Positions 36,181 to 48,238 of a DNA stretch of 64,000 bases are shown piece after piece. A program made the translations under genes and the position numbers. Below the pieces are notes generated by a model. That model did no database searches, was not told the DNA's origin, and saw nothing but the letters and a program-made list of their open reading frames with translations. Location: the NCBI RefSeq assembly GCF_022539505.1, contig NC_061514.1:249104124-249168123 (forward strand), in the 5' to 3' direction. This DNA is from Lolium rigidum. Taxonomy: Eukaryota; Streptophyta; Magnoliopsida; Poales; Poaceae. Positions within the stretch are counted from its first letter, which is position 1, and each line of letters starts with the position of its first letter.

Positions 36181-36746
36181 TTTTACATGGTTGAAGGATA
36201 TAATGAGGGAAATTTTTAGTAATCTACGAAATGATCCTCCATCCAAATATAGATGTTTTTACAGCTTTTTGATAATTACTTGTATTGCGCCATCTCTTTT
36301 GACCTTTTGCTCGACTTATGCCGCTATGCGCATGCAAAAAAAAAAAAAACCAGTGCAATGCTTAAACTTTTAATTAATAAAACACATTTTATTAAAAAAG
36401 ATACGCACACATTATATGCACACATTATACCGTCACAAATTTATTGGTCTGCTAAAGTTTTCATACCAGAAATGGAAGCGAAGAAACATCTCTGAGCACT
36501 CACGGCGGAAAGGCGCGCCCCCAGTGGTCCAAGTTGCTTGCTCCAAAGTCGTCAATGACGACGGCCAGCATCGTGCAACAAGGAGAGAGGCGGCTACGCA
36601 TACATGCTTTTGCCGAGTCAAAGTCCATCCGTGCGTCCTACTGGTCGTGCCACGTACTACTCTCTCTCCACTTGTTGCATCTTGCATCCAAAGCTAAGAC
36701 CACATCTCTCGCACTCGCACAAGGTAACAACAACAAGATGTGGTTA
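36181..36746. other. Intergenic, no gene seen
   Basis: Contains an A12 run (36338-36349) and short ORFs on both strands without recognisable domains. Confidence 0.4.
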
Positions 36747-37155
36747 GAGCATCTCCACCGATGGTTCCTAAATAGGCGCCGGCAGGGACACCGGCACTGT
36801 CGTATGAGGGGCGTCGGTAGAGCATCCTCTATTTGGGGATGTTGCTCCCACACCGACGCCTCCCATACAGAAGGCTATTACCGTCGATGACCAATTTCTT
36901 CGCATCGTTTTTTATGCGAACCGTCGCGTCCTCTCGCTGACAAGGCGCCTCCACCCGTGAAAACCATCGTTCCGCGAGGCGCCGGCGTGGTCGATTCGGG
37001 TCCTTGGCTAAGGGGCCGCCACGGGGTTGTCGGCGATTCTATTGGGCTCGAAAACTAGCCGGCGCCGTTTGAGGCGCACCGGTACGAGCCCATTTTCGCT
37101 CCCGGACCCCAAAACACAATCGGAGCCGCTATCGGGGCCGCCGGTGGAGATGCTC
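36747..37155. mobile_element. Tourist-like (PIF/Harbinger) MITE, 409 bp
   Basis: The terminal inverted repeat is GAGCATCTCCACCG at both ends (second copy on the minus strand from 37155). TTA flanks both sides (36744-36746 and 37156-37158). GC-rich interior with GGCGCCGGC words. No transposase. Complete and well bounded. Confidence 0.88.
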
Positions 37156-37993
37156 TTAGCAGCCGCTCACCTGTGTCATTCAATCTCGAAAAAAATTACT
37201 ACCACCACAGAGTAAATGCTACCGCACCACACCAGACAGCTGTATTAGCTTGTGTTAGATCGGAAATGGACGAACATGATCTAAGCCCTGTAAAAAAGTG
37301 CCGTATAAAACAGCAGCACATGCACTGTAGATGTCAATTACACTAGTAAGATCATACAAAAATATGTATTGTTAAAACATGCAACATTCCTAGTTTTTCA
37401 CAAAGCCCAAACTAGTGCAGTAACTCATGTTATGTTGCCACAAAACCACTCATAGTAGAGGAAATCTAAAAACCCAACTAATTATATCTGAAACTGACTT
37501 CAAAACTCTTCTAATGTCTAAAAGACATTGTACGACCCCAGGCATTTTTTTAAGGGAAAGCCATCTCGAAGTGCAAAAATAGATGATCTATACTTTCGTA
37601 TCGCTACAGAATAAACATTTACTACTACCCACCCGACCAGAAACTCAAATCTGATCTTGGGTGCATATGCACCCGGTATGTATAAAATATTTTTTTAAGT
37701 TATAAAAAATGGGAAAAAGTTTACATGTAGAGGGACATGTTTTATGTGTGCATGTAAAGTTTCACATAGAACCGACACTTTTTATGATCTATGTACAAAG
37801 ACAAAAAAAATGTCTCGAGAAATAGATTATTTTAGCGCTAATTTTTTTCCCTTTTTACACTGGCCACAAAACATGTCAGTTTTTGTTGAACAACTTTCTG
37901 AGCATGTAACATGCTAAAATATAAACAGTAAACTTTTTCATATTTATTTCACATTTTTAAATATGTTCAAAATGCATTTCAAATAAAGGGTGC

Positions 37994-39716
37994 TGATGTC
38001 TACGGGAGCTTCTATTCTTGTAGACAGTGTTGGGCCTCCAAGAGCAGAGGTTTGTAGAACAGCAGCAAGTTTCCCTTAAGTGGATACCCAAGGTTTATCG
38101 AACTCAGGGAGGAAGAGGTCAAAGATATCCCTCTCATGCAACCCTGCAACCACAAAGCAAGAAGTCTCTTGTGTCCCCAACACACCTAATAGGTGCACTA
38201 GTTCGGTGAAGAGATAGTGAAATACAGGTGGTATGAATAAGCAGTAGCAACGGCAACGACACCAGAGAAGTGCTTTGCCCAGGACAGTAAACAAGCAGTA
38301 GTAACGCAGCAGTAGTAACGCAGTAGTAGTAACGCAGTAAAACAGTAAACAAGCAGCGATAGCAGTATTTAGGAACAAGGCCTAGGGATTACACTTTCAC
38401 TAGTGGACACTCTCAACATTGATCACATAACAGTAATAGATAAATGCATACTCTACACTTTTGTTGGATGATGAACACATTGCGTAGGATTACACGAACC
38501 CTCAATGCCGGAGTTAACAAGCTCCACAATAATGCTCATATTTTAGTAACCTTTAGTGTAAGATAGATCAACAGACTAAACCAAGTACTAGCATAGCATG
38601 CACACTGTCACCTTCATGCATATGTAGGAGGAATAGATCACATCAATATTATCATAGCAATAGTTAACTTCGCAATCTACAAGAGATCATGATCATAGCA
38701 TAAACCAAGTACTAACACGGTGCACGCACTTGTCACCTTTGCACACATGCAGGGAGGAATAAACTACTTTAATAACAAATCACTAGAGTAGCACATAGAT
38801 AAATTGTGATACAAAACATGTTGCAATCTTAAAGAGATATAAATAAGCACCTCACTATGCTATTCAACATTGAGTAAGTATTCTGTGAAATATGGCCTAA
38901 GAGACCCACACGGTGCACACACTGTCACCTTTACACACGTGGGACAAGGAGTCTCCGGAGATCACATAAGTAAAACTCACTTGACTAGCATAATGACATC
39001 TAGATTACAAGCATCATCATATGAATCTCAATCATGTAGGGCAGCTCATGAGATTATTGTATTGAAGCACATAGGAGAGAGATGAACCACATAGCTACCG
39101 GTACAGCCCCGAGCCTCGATGGAGAACTACTCCCTCCTCATGGGAGCAGCAGCGGTGATGAAGATGGCGGTGGAGATGGCAGCGGTGTCGATGGAGAAGC
39201 CTTCCGGGGCACTTCCCCGCTCCGGCAGGGTGCCGGAACAGAGACTCCTGTCCCCCAGATCTTGGCTTCGCGATGGCGGCGGCTCTGGAAGGTTTTCCGT
39301 ATCGTGGTTCTTCGCCTCAGGGTTTTCGCGACGGAGGCTTTATATAGGCGAAGAGGCGGCGCAGGAGGGTCGAAGGGGTGGCCACACCATAGGCTGGCGC
39401 GGCCAGGGCCCAGGCCGCGCCACCCTATCATCTGGGGCCCACGAGGCCCCCCTCCGGCGGCTCTCGGGTGTTCTGGATGCTTCCGGTGAAAATAGGAACC
39501 CGGGTCTTCGTTTCGTCCAATTCCGAGAATATTTCGTTACTAGGATTTCTGAAACCAAAACAGCGAGAAAACGTGAAGCTGGCACTTCGGCATCTTGTTA
39601 ATAGGTTAGTTCCGGAAAATGCACGAATATGACATAAAGTGTGCATAAAACATGTAGGTATCATCAATAATATGGCATGGAACATAAGAAATTATCGATA
39701 CGTCGGAGACGTATCA
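37994..39716 (-). repeat. 3' LTR of the non-autonomous element
   Basis: Starts TGATGTCTACGGGAG and ends GGAGACGTATCA on the plus strand (1723 bp). Plus-strand ORFs in it (39082-39601) are shadows of repeat DNA and were not called. Confidence 0.92.
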
Positions 39717-39732
39717 AGCATCCCCAAGCTTA

Positions 39733-42284
39733 GTTCTCGCTCGTCCCGAGCAGGTAAAACGATAACAAAGATAATTTCTGAAGTGACATGCCATCATAAA
39801 CTTGATCATATTGTAAACATATGTAATGAATGCAGCGATCAAAACAATGGTAATGACATGAGTAAACAACTGAATCATAAAGCAATGACTTTTCATGAAT
39901 AGCACTTTCAAGACAGGCATCAATAAGTCTTGCATAAGAGTTAACTCATAAAGCAATAATTTAAAGTAAAGATATTGAAGCAACACAATGGAAGATAAAG
40001 TTTCAGCAATTGCTTTCAACTTGTAACATGTATATCTCAATGATAGTTTGTCAACATAGAGTAATATAACAAGTGCAATATGCAAGTATGTAGGAATCAA
40101 TGCACAGTTCACACAAGTGTTTGCTTCTTGAGGTGGAGAGAGATAGGTGAACCGACTCAACATAAAAAGTAAAAGAAAGGTCCTTCAAAGAGGAAAGCAT
40201 CGATTGCTATATTTGTGCTAGAGCTTTTATTTTGAAAACATGAAACAATTTTGTCAACGGTAGTAATAAAGCATATGAGTTATGTACATTATATCTTACA
40301 AGTTGCAAGTCTCATGCATAGTATACTAATAGTGCCCGCACCTTGTCCTAATTAACTTGGACTACCGGATCTTTGCAATGCACATGTTTTGACCAAGTGT
40401 CACAATGGGGTACCTCCATGTCGCCTCGTACAAAGGTCTAAGGAGAAAGCTCGCATTTTGGATTTCTCGCTTTTGATTATTCTCAACTTAGACATCCATA
40501 CCGGGACAACATGGACAACAGATAATGGACTCCTCTTTAATGCATAAGCATGTGGCAACAATTATTATTCTCATATGAGATTGAGGATATATGTCCAAAC
40601 TGAAACTTCCACCATGAATCATGGCTTTAGTTAGCGGCCCAAAGTTCTTCTCTAACAATATGCATGCTCCAACCATGAAGGTGGTAGATCTCTCTTGCTT
40701 CGGACAAGACGGACATGCATAGCAACTCACATGATATCCAACAAAGAATAGTTGATGGCGTCCCCGTAAACATGGTTATCGCACAACAAGCAACTTAATA
40801 AGAGATAAAGTGCATAAGTACATATTCAATACCACAATAGTTTTTAAGCTATTTGTCCCATGAGCTATATATTGCAAAGGTGAATGATGGAATTTTAAAG
40901 GTAGCACTCAAGCAATTTACTTTGGAATGGCGGATAAATACCATGTAGTAGGTAGGTATGGTGGACACAAATGGCATAGTGGTTGGCTCAAGTATTTTGG
41001 ATGCATGAGAAGTATTCCCTCTCGATACAAGGTTTAGGCTAGCAAGGTTATTTGAAACAAACACAAGGATGAACGGTACAGCAAAACTCACATAAAAGAC
41101 ATATTGTAAACATTATAAGACTCCATACCGTCTTCCTTGTTGTTCAAACTCAATACTAGAAATTATCTAGACTTTAGAGAGACCAATTATGCAAACCAAA
41201 TTTTAGCATGCTCTATGTATTTCTTCATTAATAGGTACAAAGTATATGATGCAAGAGCTTAAACATGAGCACAACAATTGCCAAGTATCACATTATCCAA
41301 GACATTATAGCAATTTACTACATGTATCATTTTCCAATTCCAACCATATAACAAATTAACGAAGAAGAAACTTCGCCATGAATACTATGAGCTAAGAACA
41401 CATGTGTTCATATGAACCAGCGGAGCGTGTCTCTCTCCCACACAAGCATGATGAACTTATTCAAACATAAACAAAAACAAACAGACGCTCCAAGTAAAGT
41501 ACATAAGATGTGGCCGAATAAAAATATAGTTTCGGGGAGGAACCCGATAATGTTGTCGATGAAGAAGGGGATGCCTTGGGCATCCCCAAGCTTAGATGCT
41601 TGAGTCTTCTTGAAATATGCAGAGATGAACCACCGGGGCATCCCCAAGCTTAGAGCTTTCACTCTTCTTGATCATAGTATATCATCCTCCTCTCTTGACC
41701 CTTGAAAACTTCCTCCACACCAAACTCGAAACAACTCATTAGAGGGTTAGTGGACAATAAAAATTAACATGTTCAGAGGTGACACAATCATTCTTAACAC
41801 TTCTGGACATTGCATAAAGCTACTGGACATTAATGGATCAAAGAAATTCATCCAACATAGCAAAAGAGGCAATGCGAAATAAAAGGCAGAATCTGTCAAA
41901 ACAGAACAGTCCGTAAAGATGGATTTTATTAGGCCACCAGACTTGCTCAAATGAAAATGCTCAAATTGAATGAAAGTTGCGTACATATCTGAGGATCACT
42001 CACGTAAATTGGCATAATTTTCTGAGTTACCTACAGAGAATTAGACCCAGATTCGTGACAGCAAAGAAATCTGTTTCTGCGCAGTAATCCAAATCTAGTA
42101 CTTACTTTACTATCAAAGACTTTACTTGGCACAACAAAACACAAAACTAAGATAAGGAGAGGTTGCTACAGTAGTAAACAACTTCCAAGACACAAATATA
42201 AAACAAAGTACTGTAGCAAAATAACACATGGGTTATCTCCCAAGAAGTTCTTTCTTTTTAGCCATTAAGATGGGCTCAGCAGTT
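39733..42284 (-). other. Internal non-coding DNA of the non-autonomous element
   Basis: No supported ORF. AT-rich with repeated GGGCATCCCCAAGCTTAG words (41577-41594 and 41636-41653) resembling the polypurine tract at 39717. Minus-strand ORFs of up to 149 codons here have no recognisable domain. Confidence 0.55.
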
Positions 42285-43019
42285 TTAATGATGCACTCGC
42301 AAGAAATAGTATTTGAAACAAAAGAGGGCATCAAGAGGCAAATCCAAAACACATTTAAGTCTAACATGCTTCCTATGCATAGGAATCTTGTAAATAAACA
42401 AGTTCATGAAGAGCAAAGTAACAAGCATAGGAAGATAAAACAAGTGTAGCATCAAAAATTTCAGCACATAGAGAGGCATTTTAGTAACATGAAAATTTCT
42501 ACAACCATATTTTCCTCTCTCATAATAACTTTCAGTAGCAACATGAGAAAACTCAACAATATAACTATCACATAAAGCATTCTTATCATGAGTCTCATGC
42601 ATAAAATTATTACTCTCCACATAAGCATAATCAATTTTATTAGTTGTAGTGGGAGCAAATTCAACAAAGTAGCTATCATTATTATTCTCATCAGGTGTAG
42701 GAGGCATAGTATAATCACAACAAAATTTACTCTCCATAGTAGGTTGTACCAAAAGACCACTATTATTATCATCACAAATAGGAGGCAAAGTATCATCAAA
42801 GAAAATTTTCTCCTCAATGCTTGGGGGACTAAAAAGATCATGAAAACCAGCTTCCCCAAGCTTAGAACTTTCTATATTATTATCAACAATGGTGTTCAAA
42901 GCGTTCATACTAATATTACTACCAGCATGCAAATAAGATTTCATAGGTTTTTTAATTTTCGCATCAAACAATCCATGTCTTAAATCAGGAAATAGAATAA
43001 GAAGCTCACTCTTGTACAT
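42285..43019 (-). CDS. 244-aa ORF of unknown function in the non-autonomous retrotransposon
   Basis: An uninterrupted ORF begins about 140 bases after the primer site. It opens MYKSELLILFPDLRHGLFDA. It then has two related acidic modules, PSIEEKIFFDDTLPPICDD (about 69-87) and PTMESKFCCDYTMPPTPDE (about 93-111). A spacer follows with YVESNNFMHETHDKNALCDS and TESYYERGKYG, then a hydrophobic stretch (VLKFLMLHLFYLPMLVTLLF, about 188-207) and a basic tail. I recall very similar proteins encoded by many Triticeae retroelements but know no assigned function. It matches no gag or pol domain. The transmembrane-like C-terminus would allow an envelope-like or membrane role, which is speculation. Confidence 0.6.
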   Translation of the reverse strand: MYKSELLILFPDLRHGLFDAKIKKPMKSYLHAGSNISMNALNTIVDNNIESSKLGEAGFHDLFSPPSIEEKIFFDDTLPPICDDNNSGLLVQPTMESKFCCDYTMPPTPDENNNDSYFVEFAPTTTNKIDYAYVESNNFMHETHDKNALCDSYIVEFSHVATESYYERGKYGCRNFHVTKMPLYVLKFLMLHLFYLPMLVTLLFMNLFIYKIPMHRKHVRLKCVLDLPLDALFCFKYYFLRVHH

Positions 43020-43154
43020 TATGCCAAACTAGTGTAAACAAGAAACAAAAAGATGCAATTGCAGGATCTAAAGGAAATAGCTTTGAGCACACACACAACG
43101 GCGCCGTGAAAAATACTTTACCCGGGACCGTAGTATGAGTGCCTTTTACCTTTC

Positions 43155-43176
43155 CTCCCCGGCAACGGCGCCGTAA
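43155..43176 (-). other. Primer-binding site region of the non-autonomous element
   Basis: The minus strand reads ACGGCGCCGTTGCCGGGGAG a few bases inside the LTR. This GGCGCCGTTGCCGGGGA form is common in Triticeae Gypsy elements. Confidence 0.65.
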
Positions 43177-43183
43177 AAGTGCT

Positions 43184-44910
43184 TGATGTCTACGGGAGCT
43201 TCTATTCTTGTAGACAATGTTGGGCCTCCAAGAGCGAGAGGTTTGTAGAACAGCAGCAAGTTTCCCTTAAGTGGATACCCAAGGTTTATCGAACTCGGGG
43301 AGGAAGAGGTCAAAGATATCCCTCTCATGCAACCCCGCAACCACAAAGCAAGAAGTCTCTTGTGTCCCCAACACACCTAATAGGTGCACTAGTTCGGCGA
43401 AGAGATAGTGAAATACAGGTGGTATGAATAAGCAGTAGCAACGGCAACGACACCGGAGAAGTGCTTTGCCCAGGACGAGTAAACAAGCAGTAGTAACGCA
43501 AGCAGTAGTAACGCAGTAGTAGTAACGCATAGAAACAAGTAAACAAGCAGCGATAGCGATATTTAGGAACAAGGCCTAGGGATTACACTTTCACTAGTGG
43601 ACACTCTCAACATTGATCACATAACGGAATAGATAAATGCATACTCTACACTTTTGTTGGATGATGAACACATTGCGTAGGATTACACGAACCCTCAATG
43701 CCGGAGTTAACAAGCTCCACAATAATGCTCATATTTTAGTAACCTTTAGTGTAAGATAGATCAACAGTACTAAACCAAGTACTAGCATAGCATGCACACC
43801 GTCACCTTCATGCATATGTAGGAGGAATAGATCACATCAATATTATCATAGCAATAGTTAACTTCGCAATCTACAAGAGATCATGATCATAGCATAAACC
43901 AAGTACTAACACGGTGCACGCACTGTCACCTTTGCACACATGCAGGAGGAATAAACTACTTTAATTAATAACAAATCACTAGAGTAGCACATAGATAAAT
44001 TGTGATACAAAACATGTTGCAATCTTAAAGAGATATAAATAAGCACCTCACTATGCCATTCAACATTGAGTAAGTATTCTGTGAAATATGGCCTAAGAGA
44101 CCCACACGGTGCACACACCGTCACCTTTACACACGTGGGACAAGGAGTCTCCGGAGATCACATAAGTAAAACTCACTTGACTAGCATAATGACATCTAGA
44201 TTACAAGCATCATCATATGAATCTCAATCATGTAGGGCAGCTCATGAGATTATTGTATTGAAGCACATAGGAGAGAGATGAACCACATAGCTACCGGTAC
44301 AGCCCCGAGCCTCGATGGAGATCTACTCCCTCCTCATGGGAGCAGCAGCGGTGATGAAGATGGCGGTGGAGATGGCAGCGGTGTCGATGGAGAAGCCTTC
44401 CGGGGCACTTCCCCGCTCCGGCAGGGTGCCGGAACAGAGACTCCTGTCCCCGGATCTTGGCTTCGCGATGGCGGCGGCTCCGGAAGGTTTTCCGTATCGT
44501 GGTTCTTCGCCTCAGGGTTTTCGCGACGGAGGCTTTATATAGGCGAAGAGGCGGCGCAGGAGGGTCGAAGGGGTGGCCACACCATAGGCTGGCGCGGCCA
44601 GGGCCCAGGCCGCGCCACCCTATCATCTGGGGCCCACAGGGCCCCCCTCTGGCGGCTCTCGGGTGTTCTGGATGCTTCCGGTGAAAATAGGAACATGGGT
44701 CTTCGTTTCGTCCAATTCCGAGAATATTTCGTTACTAGGATTTCTGAAACCAAAAACAGCAGAAAACAGGAACTGGCACTTCGGCATCTTGTTAATAGGT
44801 TAGTTCCAGAAAATGCACGAATATGACATAAAGTGTGCATAAAACATGTAGGTATCATCAATAATATGGCATGGAACATAAGAAATTATCGATACGTCGG
44901 AGACGTATCA
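43184..44910 (-). repeat. 5' LTR of the non-autonomous element
   Basis: Same ends as the other copy, 1727 bp. The differences are mainly small indels in the repeated AGCAGTAGTAACGC tract (43484-43530) and a few substitutions. Confidence 0.92.
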
Positions 44911-44927
44911 GTGTGCATATGCACCCG

Positions 44928-45109
44928 TGTGCACAAACACATTGTCCCCTCCCGACTTCTATGTTTCAAAACATCTCTAGTCAAAACACATTCTTAAAAA
45001 CCAGCCAAAGAAACTAATGTAGCCCCTCCAAAGGACAACACTACACCAAGGCTAAGTAGTACCCAAGTGGTCCGGTGACACGAGCCCGAGTGGAAGCCAT
45101 ACATGACAA
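44928..45109. other. Short unique spacer
   Basis: Sequence between the foldback element and the microsatellite. No gene seen. Confidence 0.4.
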
Positions 45110-45327
45110 GGAGGAGGAGGAGGAGGAGGAGGAGGAGGAGGAGGAGGAGGACGAGGAGGACGAGGAGGAGGAGGAGGAGGAGGAGGAGGGGGGAGGACGA
45201 GAAGGAGGGGGGAGGAGGAGGAGGAGGAGGAGGACGAGGAGGAGGAGGAGGAGGACGAGGAGGAGGAGGAGGAGGAGGACGACGAGGAGGAGGAGGAGGA
45301 GGACGAGGAGGGAGGAGGAGGAGGAGG
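45110..45327 (+). repeat. (GAG)n microsatellite, interrupted
   Basis: About 218 bp of GAG repeats with interspersed GAC and GGGG units, purine-rich on the plus strand. It opens long ORFs of poly-E/poly-R on plus and poly-S/poly-P on minus, none of which is a gene. Confidence 0.95.
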
Positions 45328-47693
45328 CAATTCCTATGTAATCAAGGCCACTCTTGTTGAGATTTGAATATTTATGTGTGAGATTCTAGTGTGCTCCGCT
45401 CTCTCTCTCTCTCACATTGTTCATCTCCATCACCGATCTCTCACCCAGAATTCTACCTCGCGGTCACTTCCGATTAATTCTATCGGCATGGTCTATCGAG
45501 CCACGGCCCACGTGAGTGAAATTCGTTTGTAGGGTTGGTGTGCGTTTGTTTTCTTCGTGTTCATCTCGTTCTTCGTTTGTTCCTCTTTTCCCTCCTCCGA
45601 TTTGGGTTGAATTCATGAGATTGGGCCAAACCCTAGACCCTAGGTCTCATCAGAAACACCTTAATCTTAAGAGGCACTTTAATAAACCATAAACTTTTTA
45701 AAGAACATCTAACCTAATTCATGTTGAGAGCAGAGTACAAAGACCTAGCAATGTATTTGCCTGATTTCTCTAATAACCACTTACATTTTATGTTCAGTTA
45801 AAATAACTTCACCACACAAATTCTATAACTCCCTCCACATATTTGCAGTTTACTCTTGTTATGTTTTCCTAAAACCTACACACGGTCCAACCTTCTTGAA
45901 ATACTTAAGCTACCAGAATATCAGAATTAAAAGTAAGATTATATAACCTAGCAAATTTTACTTTAAGAGGAACTTCACGTACCCGCAAATCCCCCCAAAA
46001 CCGAGTATTTAGAATTGCCCACCACTTTCCTGCAATACTTATACTCCATCTGCTCTAAAATAATGTGCTTAATTTTTTCTAGATACGAACAACTAAAAAC
46101 ATATCTATATATCCATCTCAAAAAAAAAAAAATCTATATACAACCGTATATAGAAAAAATGAGCAGCTTATTTTGGGTATAATGTTCTGCTTTGGTTGAT
46201 CACCTCTGTTACAACTACACCTGAAATTAAATGCCGAGAGCTAAACTGGGATTCACATGTTTGTGTTTCAGATAAGTAGCAGATTCATTTTTCTTTTTCT
46301 TTTTCTTTTTAAAGATAAGCACAGCCACCGGCCACAGATTTCGATCGGATCCGGAGCAGCATAATGCGTCGGAAGCCGTGCGCGCGGTACAAGATTCACC
46401 TGCTCGACTAGTTTTCCCTTCTGCTGCTTCTTGTCTCGGTGCGACAGTTGTACAGTTTGATCCCGTGTGTGTAATTTAACCCGATCGATCCACAGTCCAG
46501 ACCTCAGTCAGATTAATCTATATTCGTGAGCTAAACCAACTAAGCACATGATCATCTAAAAAAAAAACTAAGCACATGATCACTCTGATGATAAGGATCA
46601 CACTGAGTACTCCAGGGTCCAGTGTCGACTAGTGTTGGATGCCTTGAAACGCATAATACACTCGAAGATTCTTGAGTTTGCTAGTCTGCAATGGAAAACT
46701 TTCTACCTAATTTGATGGGACAAATTTATGGTGTAAACCTCGTGTGTTTTATGTGAGGGGACTAAAAAACGTCTCAATGTTTGCATTGGATTCAATGAAA
46801 AAGAGGAGAGTTTGTTGAATTCTAATCCCTGCAAATGTTTTATGTGATACTGTGTGTTTGGTTTCTGATTGAAATGGGTGCGGGAGCGCCTTTCATCTAA
46901 AAAAATGTTTTATGTGATACTGATTCAATCATTTAAATGAAGCCACCATAATTCTTATGGCCGTCACTGTCACATTTTTCAGTTATCGGAGGTGCGAACA
47001 TTTTTTTCGAACTCGTACAATCATATCTGATCTACAACTTCAATAAGTTTTGAATACAATGGCAGAGTACAGCACACCACACTCCTGATCTGGACCCTGC
47101 ACCGTCCAATTTGTTTCACAAACAATTCCACCGTCCACTCAGAATCACGTAAATACTCTGGATACATCTATCTATTGTTTGACATGTCAGACCTAGTTTG
47201 CATCATATGATGCAGCATTACTGAAAATTATACAAAAGGCTATACAACCGATCAGTCCGAACCGTCACGCGAGCTCACTGCCAGTTAATAGCACGTCCCC
47301 TTCCAAGCATCGATCGCTTGATGTAACAATAGCACCATGCACGTTGATTTGATGTACTAACAGGCACCATAAATTGGAGCGCTTGTAGAGAAGAGGGACG
47401 ACGACCTGACGAGTTACTAACATATGCCCAACGGTTCACACTTAATGTATGAATTTTTGAATGATTGGGTTAAGCAACCCACAACTCAAGGCTGAATAGT
47501 ACAACCACCTGAGTATGACTAATAGGTTAAGCATTTCAGTCTGTCAAATTTGGTCAATAGCAATTCTTGTTTCCAATGCGGTCAAAGGACGAGAATAACC
47601 ATTCGATTCTCACGAAATTCAACTAGACTGTCCGAAAATTAACAAATTTCACTTTCTTTGAGCATGCCTTCAAATAAAACTCCACCAAATATA
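45328..47693. other. Intergenic, no gene seen
   Basis: Contains a CT microsatellite (45400-45414), AT-rich tracts and a short degenerate Stowaway-like hairpin around 46048-46180 (TGCTCTAAAATAATGTGCTT against AGCAGCTTATTTTGGG). No ORF of note. Confidence 0.4.
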
Positions 47694-47814
47694 ATCCCTC
47701 CATATAAAAACAGGTCTCTCTCTTTTATAGATACGGATGTATCTAGATGCATTTCAGTTAGAGATACATCTGTACCTCGATAAAGTTAAGACAACTATTT
47801 TTAGACGGAGGGAG
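47694..47814. mobile_element. Stowaway MITE, 121 bp
   Basis: The right end GACGGAGGGAG is followed by TA (47815-47816). The left end ATCCCTCC is preceded by TA (47692-47693). The interior (GATACATCTGTACCTCGATA, AGTTAAGACAACTATTTTTA) is typical of Triticeae Stowaway families. Confidence 0.85.
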
Positions 47815-48238
47815 TAGTTTATTTTCTTTACCAATTACGCCATAGGGTAACCATCGAATAATTAAAAGATGACCTAAAAAAGCATGTATCCGTTAGAAAA
47901 CCAAACTCAATATAGAATTCTATGCACAACAAATTGCACCTCACTCGTTTTCCATACACAAACTTATGTACCAAAAGGAAGGCTCACGCCTCCCACTAGA
48001 CCTGGATCATGGCTAGCCCTTCCCGCCACGGCACTGCCCCACAGTATCCTAGTTAATCAGGTTCGAGGGGGCTCTATTTTGAAGTTTGAAGCCCGAAAAA
48101 TCCAGAAAAAGGTAAATATCTTGAAAGATAAGTTCTCCGATCCAATCTTTAAATATTTTAAGACATGTACATGGTATTCGAGATGGTGCTTTGATGATCA
48201 CATTTTGTATAAACATTTCATCTCACATTGGAACACAT

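Larger units (their letters stand above)
37994..44910 (-). mobile_element. Non-autonomous Gypsy-like LTR retrotransposon, complete
   Basis: The LTRs are 37994-39716 (3') and 43184-44910 (5'), with the coding sense on the minus strand. The primer site lies inside the 5' LTR, and the polypurine tract AGCTTGGGGATGCT (minus, 39730-39717) abuts the 3' LTR. The 3.5-kb interior has one 244-codon ORF (43019-42285) and otherwise no gag, protease, RT or integrase. The LTRs are near-identical, so the insertion is fairly recent. The flanking five bases (GGTGC left, GTGTG right) do not form a clean duplication. A solo LTR of the family is at 19265-20749. Confidence 0.88.
37659..44927. mobile_element. Foldback element with palindromic ends, copy B, split by an LTR retrotransposon
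   Basis: The left end is the perfect palindrome GGGTGCATATGCACCC (37659-37674). The right end resumes after the retrotransposon as GTGCATATGCACCCG (44913-44927). Without the insert the element is about 352 bp, close to copy A (388 bp). The AT-rich interior has foldback character: AAAAAGTTTAC and GACATGTTTT occur on both strands. Confidence 0.55.

Noticed and set aside
39082..39601. Plus-strand ORFs of 135-160 codons, repeated at 44278-44826 and 20163-20543
   Set aside because: They lie entirely inside LTRs of one retrotransposon family, antisense to it, and differ in frame between copies.
45052..45360. Long poly-Glu/Arg and poly-Ser/Pro ORFs
   Set aside because: They are frames of the GAG microsatellite with no other coding signal.
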